Positions 1 through 6,046 are shown, numbered from the stretch's first letter. The stretch is DNA of 6,046 nucleotides from an uncultured Faecalibacterium sp. (GCA_937915335.1 CALDLZ010000017.1:1-6046), one strand, 5' to 3'. Notes: generated by a model not told the origin, from the letters alone. Made by a program: numbers and translations.

Positions 1-1455
1 CAGAAGAACAAAAATAAGAATGAAATCAAAAGCCACCATTACATCATCAGCTTTGACCCACGGGACAGCACAGAAAATTGCTTGACGGGAAAACGGGCGC
101 AGGAACTTGGACTGGAATATGCAAAAGCAAACTTTCCGGGGCATCAGGCTTTGGTCTGTACGCACATGGACGGTCACAACGGCAGCGGCAATATTCATGT
201 ACATATCGTAATCAACAGTTTGAGAAAACTGGATGTGCCCCAGCAGCCCTTTATGGAGCGACCCATTGACTGCAAGGCAGGGTACAAGCACCATGTGACG
301 AATGCCTACCTGAAGCACCTGCAGAAATCTCTCATGGATTTGTGCCGCCGTGAATTTCTGCATCAGGTCGATTTACTGTCGCCATCCAGAACAGGTGTGA
401 CCGAAGTGGAGTATTGGGCACAGCGGCGGCTGGATGAGAAAAAACAGGAAATCGAAAAGGAAGGATTTACGCCAAACCCGACAAAGTTTCAAACGCAGAA
501 GCAGCCTATCCGGGATGCCGTTGCCGCAGCTCGTGAAAGAGCAATCTCGTATGAAGATTTTCAAAACATCCTGCAGGACGAATATGACATTTTCGTCAAA
601 ACCCAACGTGGGCGTTACAGCTATCTGCCGCCGGAACGGAACAAGTTTATATCGGAACGTTCTTTGGGAGAAAGCTGCAAAAGAGAATGCTTGGAAGGAT
701 TCTTTGTTCAGAACGCAGAGAAGAATCTGCGTTACAAGGAAGAACCCATTCTGATCTTTACGACCAGAACAAAATTGCGGCTTGTTGTGGACCTGCAGGA
801 GAATGTCAGGGCACAGGAAAATCTGGCCTATGCGCTAAAGGTCAAAATCAGCAATTTGCAGAAAATGGCCGAAACACTGGTATGGGTACAGGAAAACAAC
901 ATCAACGACCTGACTGAACTGAACGATCTGTGTAAGACAGCGCAGGCCAGAGCACAGGCTGCGTATGAACGGCTGTCACAGGTAGAGGATGAACTGTACA
1001 AAATCAATGAACAGATTCATTATGCTGGGCAGTACCTTTCTACAAAAGATGTCCAGCAGCAACTTACGAAAGCAATTTTCAAGAAAAAATTCCGTGCAGA
1101 GCATTCCAAGGAATTGGATGCCTATGCAGAATCCGTGAAATATTTCCGGGAAGAAAACGATGGAAAGCTGCCATCGCTGAAATCCTTGAAAAAACGGAAA
1201 GAAGAACTGACGCAAGAAATTGCGGAGAGAAAAAAGACATATGCTCCCCTGAGGGAAGAATCCAGGCGTCTGGAAATTGCATCGGATAATGTGTACAGCA
1301 TCTTCCGAAAAACCAGTGAAATGAAATCTGACCTTGCATGGAAACGCGAGTGGGAGGCCAATGTCCGCGAAAAGGCAAGGCAGGAACAGGCCCGACAGGA
1401 ACAGCGAGAGCGTCAACCCAAACGCAAAAAGCGCAGCTACGATATGAGCCTGTAA
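1..1455 (+). CDS. Relaxase / mobilization nuclease (MobA/VirD2 type), 5'-truncated by window edge
   Basis: Relaxases of this type nick one strand at oriT, stay linked to the 5' end through a tyrosine and lead the strand into the recipient. The frame is open from base 1, with 484 codons before TAA at 1453-1455, so the true start is upstream; the TTG at 82 is internal. Visible residues 11-20 read SHHYIISFDP, a conserved block just before the metal site. Residues 55-71 hold the histidine cluster (H55, H59, then HVHIVIN with H66 and H68) that coordinates the divalent metal in HUH relaxases. The catalytic tyrosine is not visible and should lie in the missing N-terminal part, roughly 80-90 residues by comparison with remembered homologues. 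Residues from about 230 to 460 are charged and probably coiled coil. The tail is very basic (QPKRKKRSY) and contains two tandem ARQEQ units (1375-1404). The N-terminal assignment is strong; the role of the C-terminal half is inferred. Confidence 0.93.
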   Translation, partial: QKNKNKNEIKSHHYIISFDPRDSTENCLTGKRAQELGLEYAKANFPGHQALVCTHMDGHNGSGNIHVHIVINSLRKLDVPQQPFMERPIDCKAGYKHHVTNAYLKHLQKSLMDLCRREFLHQVDLLSPSRTGVTEVEYWAQRRLDEKKQEIEKEGFTPNPTKFQTQKQPIRDAVAAARERAISYEDFQNILQDEYDIFVKTQRGRYSYLPPERNKFISERSLGESCKRECLEGFFVQNAEKNLRYKEEPILIFTTRTKLRLVVDLQENVRAQENLAYALKVKISNLQKMAETLVWVQENNINDLTELNDLCKTAQARAQAAYERLSQVEDELYKINEQIHYAGQYLSTKDVQQQLTKAIFKKKFRAEHSKELDAYAESVKYFREENDGKLPSLKSLKKRKEELTQEIAERKKTYAPLREESRRLEIASDNVYSIFRKTSEMKSDLAWKREWEANVREKARQEQARQEQRERQPKRKKRSYDMSL

Positions 1456-1458
1456 GCA

Positions 1459-1492
1459 GCAGGGTCTTCCACCCCGCACCCCGGAACCCTGC
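1459..1492 (+). promoter_or_regulatory. Hairpin A downstream of relaxase stop (candidate RNA switch, first arm)
   Basis: GCAGGGT at 1459-1465 is perfectly complementary to ACCCTGC at 1486-1492. After a two-base bulge (1466-1467), TCC at 1468-1470 can pair with GGA at 1483-1485, leaving a C-rich 12-base loop. It begins three bases after the relaxase stop codon, so a terminating ribosome would cover its 5' arm. Its 3' arm shares bases 1488-1492 with the next hairpin, so the two cannot form together. The pairing is visible; function is inferred. Confidence 0.45.
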
Positions 1493-1532
1493 CGGATGCG
1501 TAAGTCCACAGGGGACTTTCCCATTCGGCAGG
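1488..1532 (+). promoter_or_regulatory. Hairpin B upstream of the replication initiator gene (possible attenuator or weak terminator)
   Basis: CCTGCCGGATG at 1488-1498 pairs with CATTCGGCAGG at 1522-1532: 11 base pairs with one G-U. Inside it, AAGTCC at 1502-1507 pairs with GGACTT at 1513-1518 around a five-base loop, giving one long two-part stem. It is followed by AAC and only four T (1536-1539), so it would be a weak rho-independent terminator at best. The ribosome binding site of the next gene starts 18 bases further on. Its 5' arm competes with hairpin A. It may control read-through from relaxase to replication genes, or be a protein-binding site; this is inference. Confidence 0.5.
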
Positions 1533-1549
1533 AACTTTTGAAAAAGACT

Positions 1550-1562
1550 AGGAGGAAGTTTG
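1550..1562 (+). promoter_or_regulatory. Ribosome binding site fixing a TTG start for the initiator gene
   Basis: AGGAGG at 1550-1555 precedes TTG at 1560-1562 by four bases. The next in-frame ATG is 25 codons further on, inside the conserved N-terminal domain, so TTG is the credible start. Confidence 0.8.
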
Positions 1563-2261
1563 AGTAAAGAGTACATCAAAGCACAAACCCCACTGCCCGC
1601 GTATTTCCCTTATCCGAAATTTCTGCTGCAGATGAGCCTGTCCCATACGGCACGGCTGACCTATGTTTTGCTGCTGGACCGCATGACCCTTTCCCAGAAG
1701 AACAGTTGGGTGGACGCACAGGGCCGGGCATATGTGCTCTATCCGCTGGCAGGGCTGGCGGCAGATCTGCAAAGCAGCATTTCCAGTGTCACCCGTGCTC
1801 TGCGGGAACTGGAAGCCGCACGGCTGATCGAACGGCGGTCCAATGGCTTTTCCAAGCCGAACCAGATATTTCTCGGTGTTCCCCGGACTGCGCAGAAATG
1901 CTCAATCGGGATGGTCAAAAATGAGCAGCCTGATTGCTCAAAAGTGAGCAATACGATTACGCAAAACTGCACACCTAACCAAATAAACAAGAACAACCTA
2001 AGAATGAACAAAATAAATAGAACCAAAGAAGCATATGGGCAATATCGGAATGTTTTTCTTGAAAATTATTCGGAACTGAAAATCGAAATCGCAGAGTTGG
2101 ATTCACTGATCGAAGACCTTTCGGCCTATATGCAGTCTACAGGCAGGAAGTACGCAGACCATGCGGCGACCCTGCGCAACTGGTCGGCACGGAAGAAAAA
2201 GCAACAGAAACCGGGAACAGGCATCCCGGACTATACCTACAACAAGGAGGAAAGTTTATGA
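1560..2261 (+). CDS. RepA_N-like replication initiator / replisome organizer
   Basis: This 233-residue protein probably binds a replication origin on the excised element and recruits the helicase loader encoded next to it. Residues 12-107 match my memory of the RepA_N domain: a YFPYPKFLL opening, a YVLLLDRMTLSQKNSWVD core, then a winged helix-turn-helix near 64-95 (LAADLQSSISSVTRALRELE). Residues 108-157 form a polar, asparagine-rich linker. Residues 158-213 carry the conserved C-terminal block of such proteins: YGQYRNVFL, a helical stretch, then GRKYADHAATLRNWSARKK. Domain order and length are normal. Its last four bases overlap the next start (ATGA), so the two proteins are likely made together. 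The linker-coding DNA contains inverted repeats and an A-rich tract, listed separately. It could act only as a regulator, but the loader beside it favours replication. Confidence 0.85.
   Translation: MSKEYIKAQTPLPAYFPYPKFLLQMSLSHTARLTYVLLLDRMTLSQKNSWVDAQGRAYVLYPLAGLAADLQSSISSVTRALRELEAARLIERRSNGFSKPNQIFLGVPRTAQKCSIGMVKNEQPDCSKVSNTITQNCTPNQINKNNLRMNKINRTKEAYGQYRNVFLENYSELKIEIAELDSLIEDLSAYMQSTGRKYADHAATLRNWSARKKKQQKPGTGIPDYTYNKEESL
1899..1952 (+). repeat. Inverted TGCTCA/TGAGCA repeat cluster inside the initiator gene (candidate origin iterons)
   Basis: TGCTCA occurs at 1899-1904 and 1935-1940, and its reverse complement TGAGCA at 1922-1927 and 1945-1950. The right-hand pair extends to a perfect 8-base inverted repeat, ATTGCTCA (1933-1940) and TGAGCAAT (1945-1952), with a four-base spacer. 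The cluster encodes the weakly constrained linker between the two protein domains. RepA_N plasmids such as pAD1 are known to carry their origin within the rep coding sequence, so these may be initiator-binding sites. The repeats are visible; the origin role is inferred. Confidence 0.5.
1976..2036. other. A-rich stretch beside the repeat cluster (candidate unwinding region)
   Basis: The + strand here is dominated by A with few T and G (for example AACCAAATAAACAAGAACAA), unlike the surrounding coding sequence. It encodes the asparagine- and lysine-rich linker and lies about 24 bases after the inverted repeats. That arrangement resembles the easily melted element of an origin. It may equally reflect only the linker's amino-acid composition. 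Confidence 0.35.
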
Positions 2262-3094
2262 CGGAAACGATCCGGACAGCGGTGGACAGGCTCATGAAAA
2301 TCTCTGCAGAACCGCAGGATTATGTTGCAGAAGATGGGCTGCTGTACTGCGGCAACTGCAATACCCCCAAGGAGGCGTTTTTCCCGAACGGCAGAAAGTT
2401 GTTTGGATATGACCGCCATCCGGCTGAATGCCAGTGCAGACAGGAAGCAAGGGAAAAGCAGGAGGAAGAAGAACGAGCAAGGCTGCATCACGAGAAAGTG
2501 CAGCGGCTGAAGCTGCAGGGCTTTACCGACTGGGCGATGCAGCACTGGACATTTGAAAACGATCATGGGAAGAACCCACAGATGTACCTGGCACAGCGGT
2601 ATGTGAACCACTGGCCGGAAATGCGGGAAAAGAATGTGGGACTACTGCTCTGGGGCGGTGTTGGTACCGGCAAGAGTTTCATGGCGGGCTGTATTGCCAA
2701 TGCCCTGATGGAGCAGGAAGTGGCAGTCTGCATGACGAATTTTGCCCGGATCATGAATGAACTGAACAGTTCCTTTGCCGCGCGAAATGAAGTCGTGGAC
2801 AGGCTGTGCAGCTATCCGCTGCTTGTCATTGATGATTTTGGCATGGAGCGCGGCACGGAATATGCGCTGGAGCAGATTTATAACATCATCGACAGTCGCT
2901 ACCGCAGCCGGAAACCGCTGATCGTTACCACGAATCTGACCCTGACGGAGTTAAAGAACCCACAGGATACCGCCCATGCCCGTATCTATGACCGTCTGCT
3001 GGAACTGTGTACTCCGATTGCCTGCACAGGCCCCAGCATGAGAAAGAACATAGGACAGGCAAAATTGGATTTGTTGAAAACACTTCTGGCCTGA
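2258..3094 (+). CDS. DnaC-like AAA+ helicase loader
   Basis: This 278-residue ATPase probably loads the host replicative helicase onto the element's origin together with the upstream initiator. Residues 31-60 hold a likely zinc site (CGNC at 31-34, CQC at 58-60), common in mobile-element loaders, followed by a charged helix at about 61-90. The AAA+ core shows Walker A GGVGTGKS at 133-140, Walker B LLVIDDFG at 188-195, a sensor-1 region LIVTTN at 221-226, and arginines in ARIYDRL (242, 246) that could serve as the finger. Length fits DnaC/IstB-like loaders. The start is set by AAGGAGG at 2244-2250, seven bases before ATG; that ATG overlaps the initiator's TGA, indicating translational coupling. 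IstB, the related ATPase of IS21 elements, is excluded by the absence of an adjacent IstA transposase and by the replication-gene context. Confidence 0.9.
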   Translation: MTETIRTAVDRLMKISAEPQDYVAEDGLLYCGNCNTPKEAFFPNGRKLFGYDRHPAECQCRQEAREKQEEEERARLHHEKVQRLKLQGFTDWAMQHWTFENDHGKNPQMYLAQRYVNHWPEMREKNVGLLLWGGVGTGKSFMAGCIANALMEQEVAVCMTNFARIMNELNSSFAARNEVVDRLCSYPLLVIDDFGMERGTEYALEQIYNIIDSRYRSRKPLIVTTNLTLTELKNPQDTAHARIYDRLLELCTPIACTGPSMRKNIGQAKLDLLKTLLA

Positions 3095-3096
3095 AT

Positions 3097-3111
3097 GGAG
3101 GTACGCGATTG
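3097..3111 (+). promoter_or_regulatory. Ribosome binding site fixing a TTG start for the small protein
   Basis: GGAGG at 3097-3101 lies seven bases before TTG at 3109-3111, just after the loader's stop codon. The alternative ATG at 3127 lacks a comparable site at the right distance. Confidence 0.65.
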
Positions 3112-3384
3112 AAAGAAAACTGCACAATGAATTGGCTGGACCAGATCCACCAGATGAAGAACCGGGACATCCGCACGATTGAACAATCTGAACTGCAGGA
3201 ACTGCCGCAGGATGCGGTGGAACATGGACTGCCGCAGGAGGAAAGGCTGAAAAATCTGCTGGATAAGGTCCGAAATCCTTATTGCTATCTGGACAACGGA
3301 ATCATTGTGAAGCTGAATTTTGCACCGAGAGGGAGCGGCACACTGCCGGAATGCATTGGCAGGTGCTTTCAGTCTGCCAGTTGA
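3109..3384 (+). CDS. Small conserved mobile-element protein of unknown function (DUF6870-like)
   Basis: The predicted protein has 91 residues. From memory it resembles a family of short proteins common in clostridial mobile elements (I believe DUF6870): the shared pattern is NRDIRT near residues 24-29, LPQEERLKNLLDKVRNPYCY in the middle, and a strand-like GIIVKLNF followed by a TLxEC-type ending. The length is near normal for that family, so the TGA at 3382 looks like the natural end. It starts 14 bases after the loader gene and probably shares its transcript. No catalytic motif, membrane segment or signal peptide is visible. A position between replication and recombination genes would suit a regulator or accessory factor, but nothing in the sequence proves this. 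TnpW was considered and is less similar. The start could instead be ATG at 3127 (85 residues). Confidence 0.7.
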   Translation: MKENCTMNWLDQIHQMKNRDIRTIEQSELQELPQDAVEHGLPQEERLKNLLDKVRNPYCYLDNGIIVKLNFAPRGSGTLPECIGRCFQSAS

Positions 3385-3622
3385 AAAGGCAGAGAATATT
3401 TTGGCAAGCTGCTGAAAAATCACGCAGAAAATTTTCACACTTTAATGCGATAAAGCACTGGACAAAGGATGAGGATTCTGGTAAGCTGTTTACGGGTAAG
3501 AAAATAGGAATGCGCCAGCTGAGCAAAGATCGCTCGGCGGGCTTGTTCTACATAGAAAAATGTGGAGCCTTTCGCTTCTCTGACGAACAGTATTGCCGAT
3601 TCGTTAAGGAGGTGGAAGGCTT
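3385..3622. other. Intergenic gap without a convincing gene
   Basis: These 238 bases separate the small protein from the recombinase. No + strand frame gives a recognisable protein. One frame stays open through the gap (ATG at 3510, weak AGGA-like site, peptide beginning MRQLSKDRSAGLFYIEK) but runs out of frame deep into the recombinase gene. I saw no good -35/-10 pair: TTGGCA at 3401 and TTTAAT at 3441 are wrongly spaced for each other. A modest stem, TGACGAA at 3581-3587 with TTCGTTA at 3600-3606 (one G-U), abuts the ribosome binding site. The gap may be a leader for the recombinase operon or a decayed gene. Confidence 0.4.
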
Positions 3623-3625
3623 TTG
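3606..3625 (+). promoter_or_regulatory. Very strong ribosome binding site before a TTG recombinase start
   Basis: AAGGAGGTGG at 3606-3615 is close to the full anti-16S complement. TTG at 3623-3625 follows at a workable distance, about ten bases after the AGGAGG core. No in-frame ATG exists upstream of the catalytic serine, so TTG is the only sensible start. Confidence 0.8.
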
Positions 3626-5296
3626 TTATACCCTGATATCAATTCGCAGAAGAAAACGCAGCAAAATTCAACCCGTTACCGTACAGCCCTGTATTTACGC
3701 TTATCCCGTGAGGATGGCGATAAGACAGAGAGCGACAGCATTGCAAACCAGCGTACTTTGCTGGAAGCCTATGCCGCAGACCACCCGGAATTGTGCATCG
3801 TAGATGAGTTTGTGGACGATGGCTATTCCGGCTCGAACTTTGAACGCCCTGCATTCCAAAACCTGTTCAAGGAACTGGAACAAGGGACTGTCAACTGCAT
3901 TCTGGTCAAAGATTTGTCCCGTTTTGGTCGGAACTATATTGAAGTGGGACGCTATCTGGAACGCATTTTCCCTGTCATGCGAGTCCGACTGATTGCAGTG
4001 ACGGACAACTATGACAGCCAATCCGTGTGGAAGACCAGTGATTCCATCATGGTCCCGATGCGGAACCTGCTCAACGATGCCTACTGCCGGGATATTTCCG
4101 TCAAAATCAAGAGCCAGCTTGCGGTCAAACGCAAGCGCGGCGATTTTGTGGGAAGCTTTGCGACCTACGGCTACCAAAAAGACCCCAGCAATCATACCAA
4201 GCTGATTGTAGACGAACTGGTAGCGGAAACGGTGCAGAACATTTTTCGTTGGAAAATCAGCGGCATGAGCAATCAGGGCATCGCAGACCGTTTGAATGCG
4301 GAGAAAGTGTTGTCCCCCGCTGCGCGAAAGCTGCAGAGCGGGGCAAAGCTGAGCCTGCACTTCCGCAAGAGCGATGAGCCGCCGTGGTCTGCCAAGGCAG
4401 TGGACCGCATCCTGCACAACGAGGTCTATACCGGGAAACTGGTACAGGGAAAGACCCGGCGACTGGATTATCGCTCGAAAAAGAAAATGAACGTGCCGAT
4501 GCGGGACTGGACGATCGTGGACAACACCCACGAAGCAATTATTCCGGCAGAACAGTTTGAACTGGTGCGGCGGATTCTGGAAACAGAAACCCGCAGGCCG
4601 AACGATGCCGAAACGGTGGCCCTGTTTGCAGGCTTTCTCTACTGCGGAGACTGCGGCAGTCGGCTGGTGCGCAGGTCAGCCAGCTATAAGGGAAAGCGGT
4701 ACATCTATTATCAGTGCTCCGGCAGCAAGCAGAACAAGGGAAGCTGCACGAGCCATAACCTGCGGGATGAAAAGCTCTATAACATTGTCCGAAATGCGCT
4801 TCAAATGCAGATTCAGATCGTGATGGAGGAAGCGGAGTTTGTGGAAAGCATCCGGCAGGCCAAGCAGGAGCCATACCGTGCGCGGCGCATTGAGCGGCAG
4901 ATTCGGCAACTGACTGCAGAAAAAGCCCATACACAGAGCATTAAGGAAAAACTGTACGGGGACTATGCAGACGAAATCCTCACACGGGAGGATTTTCTGA
5001 ACTATAACGAACTGTACAGCAAGCGGATCGAAGAGTATGACCGCAAAATCACAGAACTGGAAGTGGAACAGCAGAATTTACAGGTTGCTCCGAATGCTTA
5101 TCCGTTTTTGGACGTGTACCGTAAGTATCGGAAACTGGAAGAGATCACCCGTCCGATGGTCGTTGAACTGATTGAGAAAATCGAAGTGTATGAGGGCAAT
5201 CGGGTGGAAATCACGTTCCGATTTCAGGATGAAATTGCAGACCTTCTGGAAGAACTGCATCAAAAGCAGATGGGGCAGCATGAAGTATCTGCATGA
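3623..5296 (+). CDS. Large serine recombinase (integrase/excisionase of the element)
   Basis: Enzymes of this family join attP to attB through a serine-DNA intermediate to integrate a circular element, and excise it with a directionality factor. The protein is complete at 557 residues, similar to TndX of Tn5397. The resolvase domain is at about 18-165: catalytic serine S28 in YLRLSRED, DDGYSGSNFERP at 65-76, and conserved arginines R100 and R103 in DLSRFGRN. A recombinase DNA-binding domain follows at about 180-315. A zinc ribbon has C341, C344, C365 and C375. A long coiled coil at about 415-485 and a C-terminal EIxRPMVVELIEKIEVYE block complete the usual order. All catalytic residues checked are present, so it should be active. 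It follows the 238-base gap and is separated by only 16 bases from a second recombinase. Confidence 0.95.
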   Translation: MLYPDINSQKKTQQNSTRYRTALYLRLSREDGDKTESDSIANQRTLLEAYAADHPELCIVDEFVDDGYSGSNFERPAFQNLFKELEQGTVNCILVKDLSRFGRNYIEVGRYLERIFPVMRVRLIAVTDNYDSQSVWKTSDSIMVPMRNLLNDAYCRDISVKIKSQLAVKRKRGDFVGSFATYGYQKDPSNHTKLIVDELVAETVQNIFRWKISGMSNQGIADRLNAEKVLSPAARKLQSGAKLSLHFRKSDEPPWSAKAVDRILHNEVYTGKLVQGKTRRLDYRSKKKMNVPMRDWTIVDNTHEAIIPAEQFELVRRILETETRRPNDAETVALFAGFLYCGDCGSRLVRRSASYKGKRYIYYQCSGSKQNKGSCTSHNLRDEKLYNIVRNALQMQIQIVMEEAEFVESIRQAKQEPYRARRIERQIRQLTAEKAHTQSIKEKLYGDYADEILTREDFLNYNELYSKRIEEYDRKITELEVEQQNLQVAPNAYPFLDVYRKYRKLEEITRPMVVELIEKIEVYEGNRVEITFRFQDEIADLLEELHQKQMGQHEVSA

Positions 5297-5312
5297 AAGG
5301 AGAGGCTGACCT

Positions 5313-6046
5313 ATGGCAAGAGTGAGCAAGAAAGTAAGTGCGGCACAGCGAGAAGCGGAGAACGCGCAGCACCGTGTCTGGAAAACTGCAATTTACGCGA
5401 GGCTGTCTGATTTTGATGATGTACTTCGGGATGCGGAATCGCTGGAAGTACAGATTTCTTACATCAAAGAGTACATCAACCATCGGGATGACCTGATGCT
5501 GCTGGATGTGTTTGCAGACAAACGCTGCACAGGAACAAATTTTGACCGCCCGGAATTTGAACGGCTGCTGAAAGCACTGCAGGAGCGGAAAATCAACTGC
5601 ATCGTGGTAAAGGACTTCTCCCGGCTGGGGCGTAATTTTGTGGAAACAGGCCAGTATCTGGAGCAGGTGTTTCCGCTGTTCGGTGTAAGATTTATTGCCA
5701 TCAACGATAACTATGACAGCCTGAACAGCCAGAGCCGGGACGGGATGCTGGTGCCGATCAAGAGCATGATCAATGAGATGTACTCGAAAGACTTGTCCCA
5801 GAAGATCCAGTCATGCTTTCGCTCCAAAGAGGCACGGGGAGAAATCTATACCCCGGTTCCATTCGGCTACAAAAAGGATCAGAAGAATCATTTGATTCCG
5901 GACGAGGAAGTCAGCGATATAGTGATGCAGATTTTCCTCTGGAAGAAATCCGGCATGAAAGAGTACGAGATTGCAAAGAAGCTGTCCGGACAGGGAATTC
6001 CAACGCCTTTTACACGCCGTTGTCAGTTGGGTTATCTGAAAAATAC
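5313..6046 (+). CDS. Second large serine recombinase, 3'-truncated by window edge
   Basis: The frame is open from ATG at 5313 to the window end, 244 complete codons. GAAAGGAG at 5295-5302 gives a ribosome binding site ten bases before the ATG; the gene begins 16 bases after the first recombinase and is surely in the same operon. The resolvase domain has catalytic S32 in IYARLSDF and arginines R104 and R107 in DFSRLGRN, then FIAINDNYDS at 127-136. The start of the recombinase DNA-binding domain is visible from about 183. It is clearly homologous to its neighbour but divergent, so it is not a recent duplicate. The usual GYSG block reads KRCTGTNFDRP here (70-80). Its N-terminal extension before the catalytic domain is about 23 residues. 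It may act with the first enzyme or work on a different site; the zinc ribbon and C-terminus are out of view. Confidence 0.93.
   Translation, partial: MARVSKKVSAAQREAENAQHRVWKTAIYARLSDFDDVLRDAESLEVQISYIKEYINHRDDLMLLDVFADKRCTGTNFDRPEFERLLKALQERKINCIVVKDFSRLGRNFVETGQYLEQVFPLFGVRFIAINDNYDSLNSQSRDGMLVPIKSMINEMYSKDLSQKIQSCFRSKEARGEIYTPVPFGYKKDQKNHLIPDEEVSDIVMQIFLWKKSGMKEYEIAKKLSGQGIPTPFTRRCQLGYLKN

Noticed and set aside
82..84. TTG at 82 as the relaxase start
   Set aside because: The frame is open from base 1 and the conserved SHHYIISFDP block lies before it, so this codon is internal.
976..1524. Antisense open frame of 182 codons with hydrophobic stretches
   Set aside because: It is the complement of the charged coiled-coil part of the relaxase, which naturally yields phenylalanine- and leucine-rich translation. 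Not a membrane protein.
1456..1559. oriT in the hairpin-rich gap after the relaxase
   Set aside because: oriT of such elements normally lies upstream of the relaxase or its accessory gene, and no recognisable nick-site motif was seen here.
3109..3384. TnpW-family assignment for the small protein
   Set aside because: Position fits, but the core pattern (DIRT, LPQEERL, NPYCY, VKLNF) resembles the DUF6870-like family better than TnpW.
3382..3453. Possible premature stop in the small protein, with a 22-codon in-frame extension after TGA
   Set aside because: The protein already ends where its remembered relatives end, so the extension up to TAA at 3451 is probably chance.
3282..3803. Open frame of 173 codons spanning the gap and the recombinase start
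   Set aside because: Both ends are shadows of real genes and the middle matches no family I know. Kept only as a possible upstream ORF in the gap finding.
3701..4531. Long antisense open frame of 276 codons
   Set aside because: It lies wholly inside the recombinase gene, whose motifs are unmistakable. Its translation is rich in histidine and proline with no recognisable motif, and no ribosome binding site was noted. It is a shadow frame.
1565..5478. Shared 14-base stretch AAGAGTACATCAA-like in the initiator start and second recombinase
   Set aside because: Both copies encode KEYI in unrelated proteins; a single match of this length is compatible with chance and no flanking similarity extends it.

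Overview
This window looks like part of an integrative mobilizable or conjugative element from a gut Bacillota, most likely class Clostridia (Oscillospiraceae/Ruminococcaceae, for example Faecalibacterium-like). That placement is inference. It rests on near-even base composition, strong AGGAGG-type ribosome binding sites with frequent TTG starts, and protein features typical of clostridial mobile elements. No chromosomal housekeeping gene, tRNA, rRNA or CRISPR array is visible. All genes lie on the + strand and fill nearly the whole window.

Layout: (1) 1-1455, the C-terminal part of a MobA/VirD2-type relaxase whose start lies upstream of the window. (2) 1456-1559, a 104-base gap with two overlapping, mutually exclusive hairpins just before the next gene. 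(3) 1560-2261, a RepA_N-like replication initiator or replisome organizer. Its linker region carries inverted TGCTCA/TGAGCA repeats next to an A-rich stretch, which makes it a candidate internal replication origin. (4) 2258-3094, a DnaC-like AAA+ helicase loader, translationally coupled to the initiator by a 4-base ATGA overlap. (5) 3109-3384, a small conserved protein of unknown function (DUF6870-like from memory). (6) 3385-3622, a gap without a convincing gene that ends in a very strong ribosome binding site. (7) 3623-5296, a complete large serine recombinase. (8) 5313-6046, the start of a second, divergent large serine recombinase that runs off the window.

The genes form a mobility module. 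The recombinases would excise and integrate the element. The initiator and loader would recruit the host replicative helicase so that the excised circle can replicate. The relaxase would nick oriT and pilot the strand during transfer. The oriT, the relaxase's N-terminal part, the attachment sites and the end of the recombinase operon all lie outside the window. The module type is familiar. The less explained parts are the two competing hairpins before the initiator, the repeat cluster inside the initiator gene, the divergent recombinase pair and the small unknown protein between loader and recombinases.
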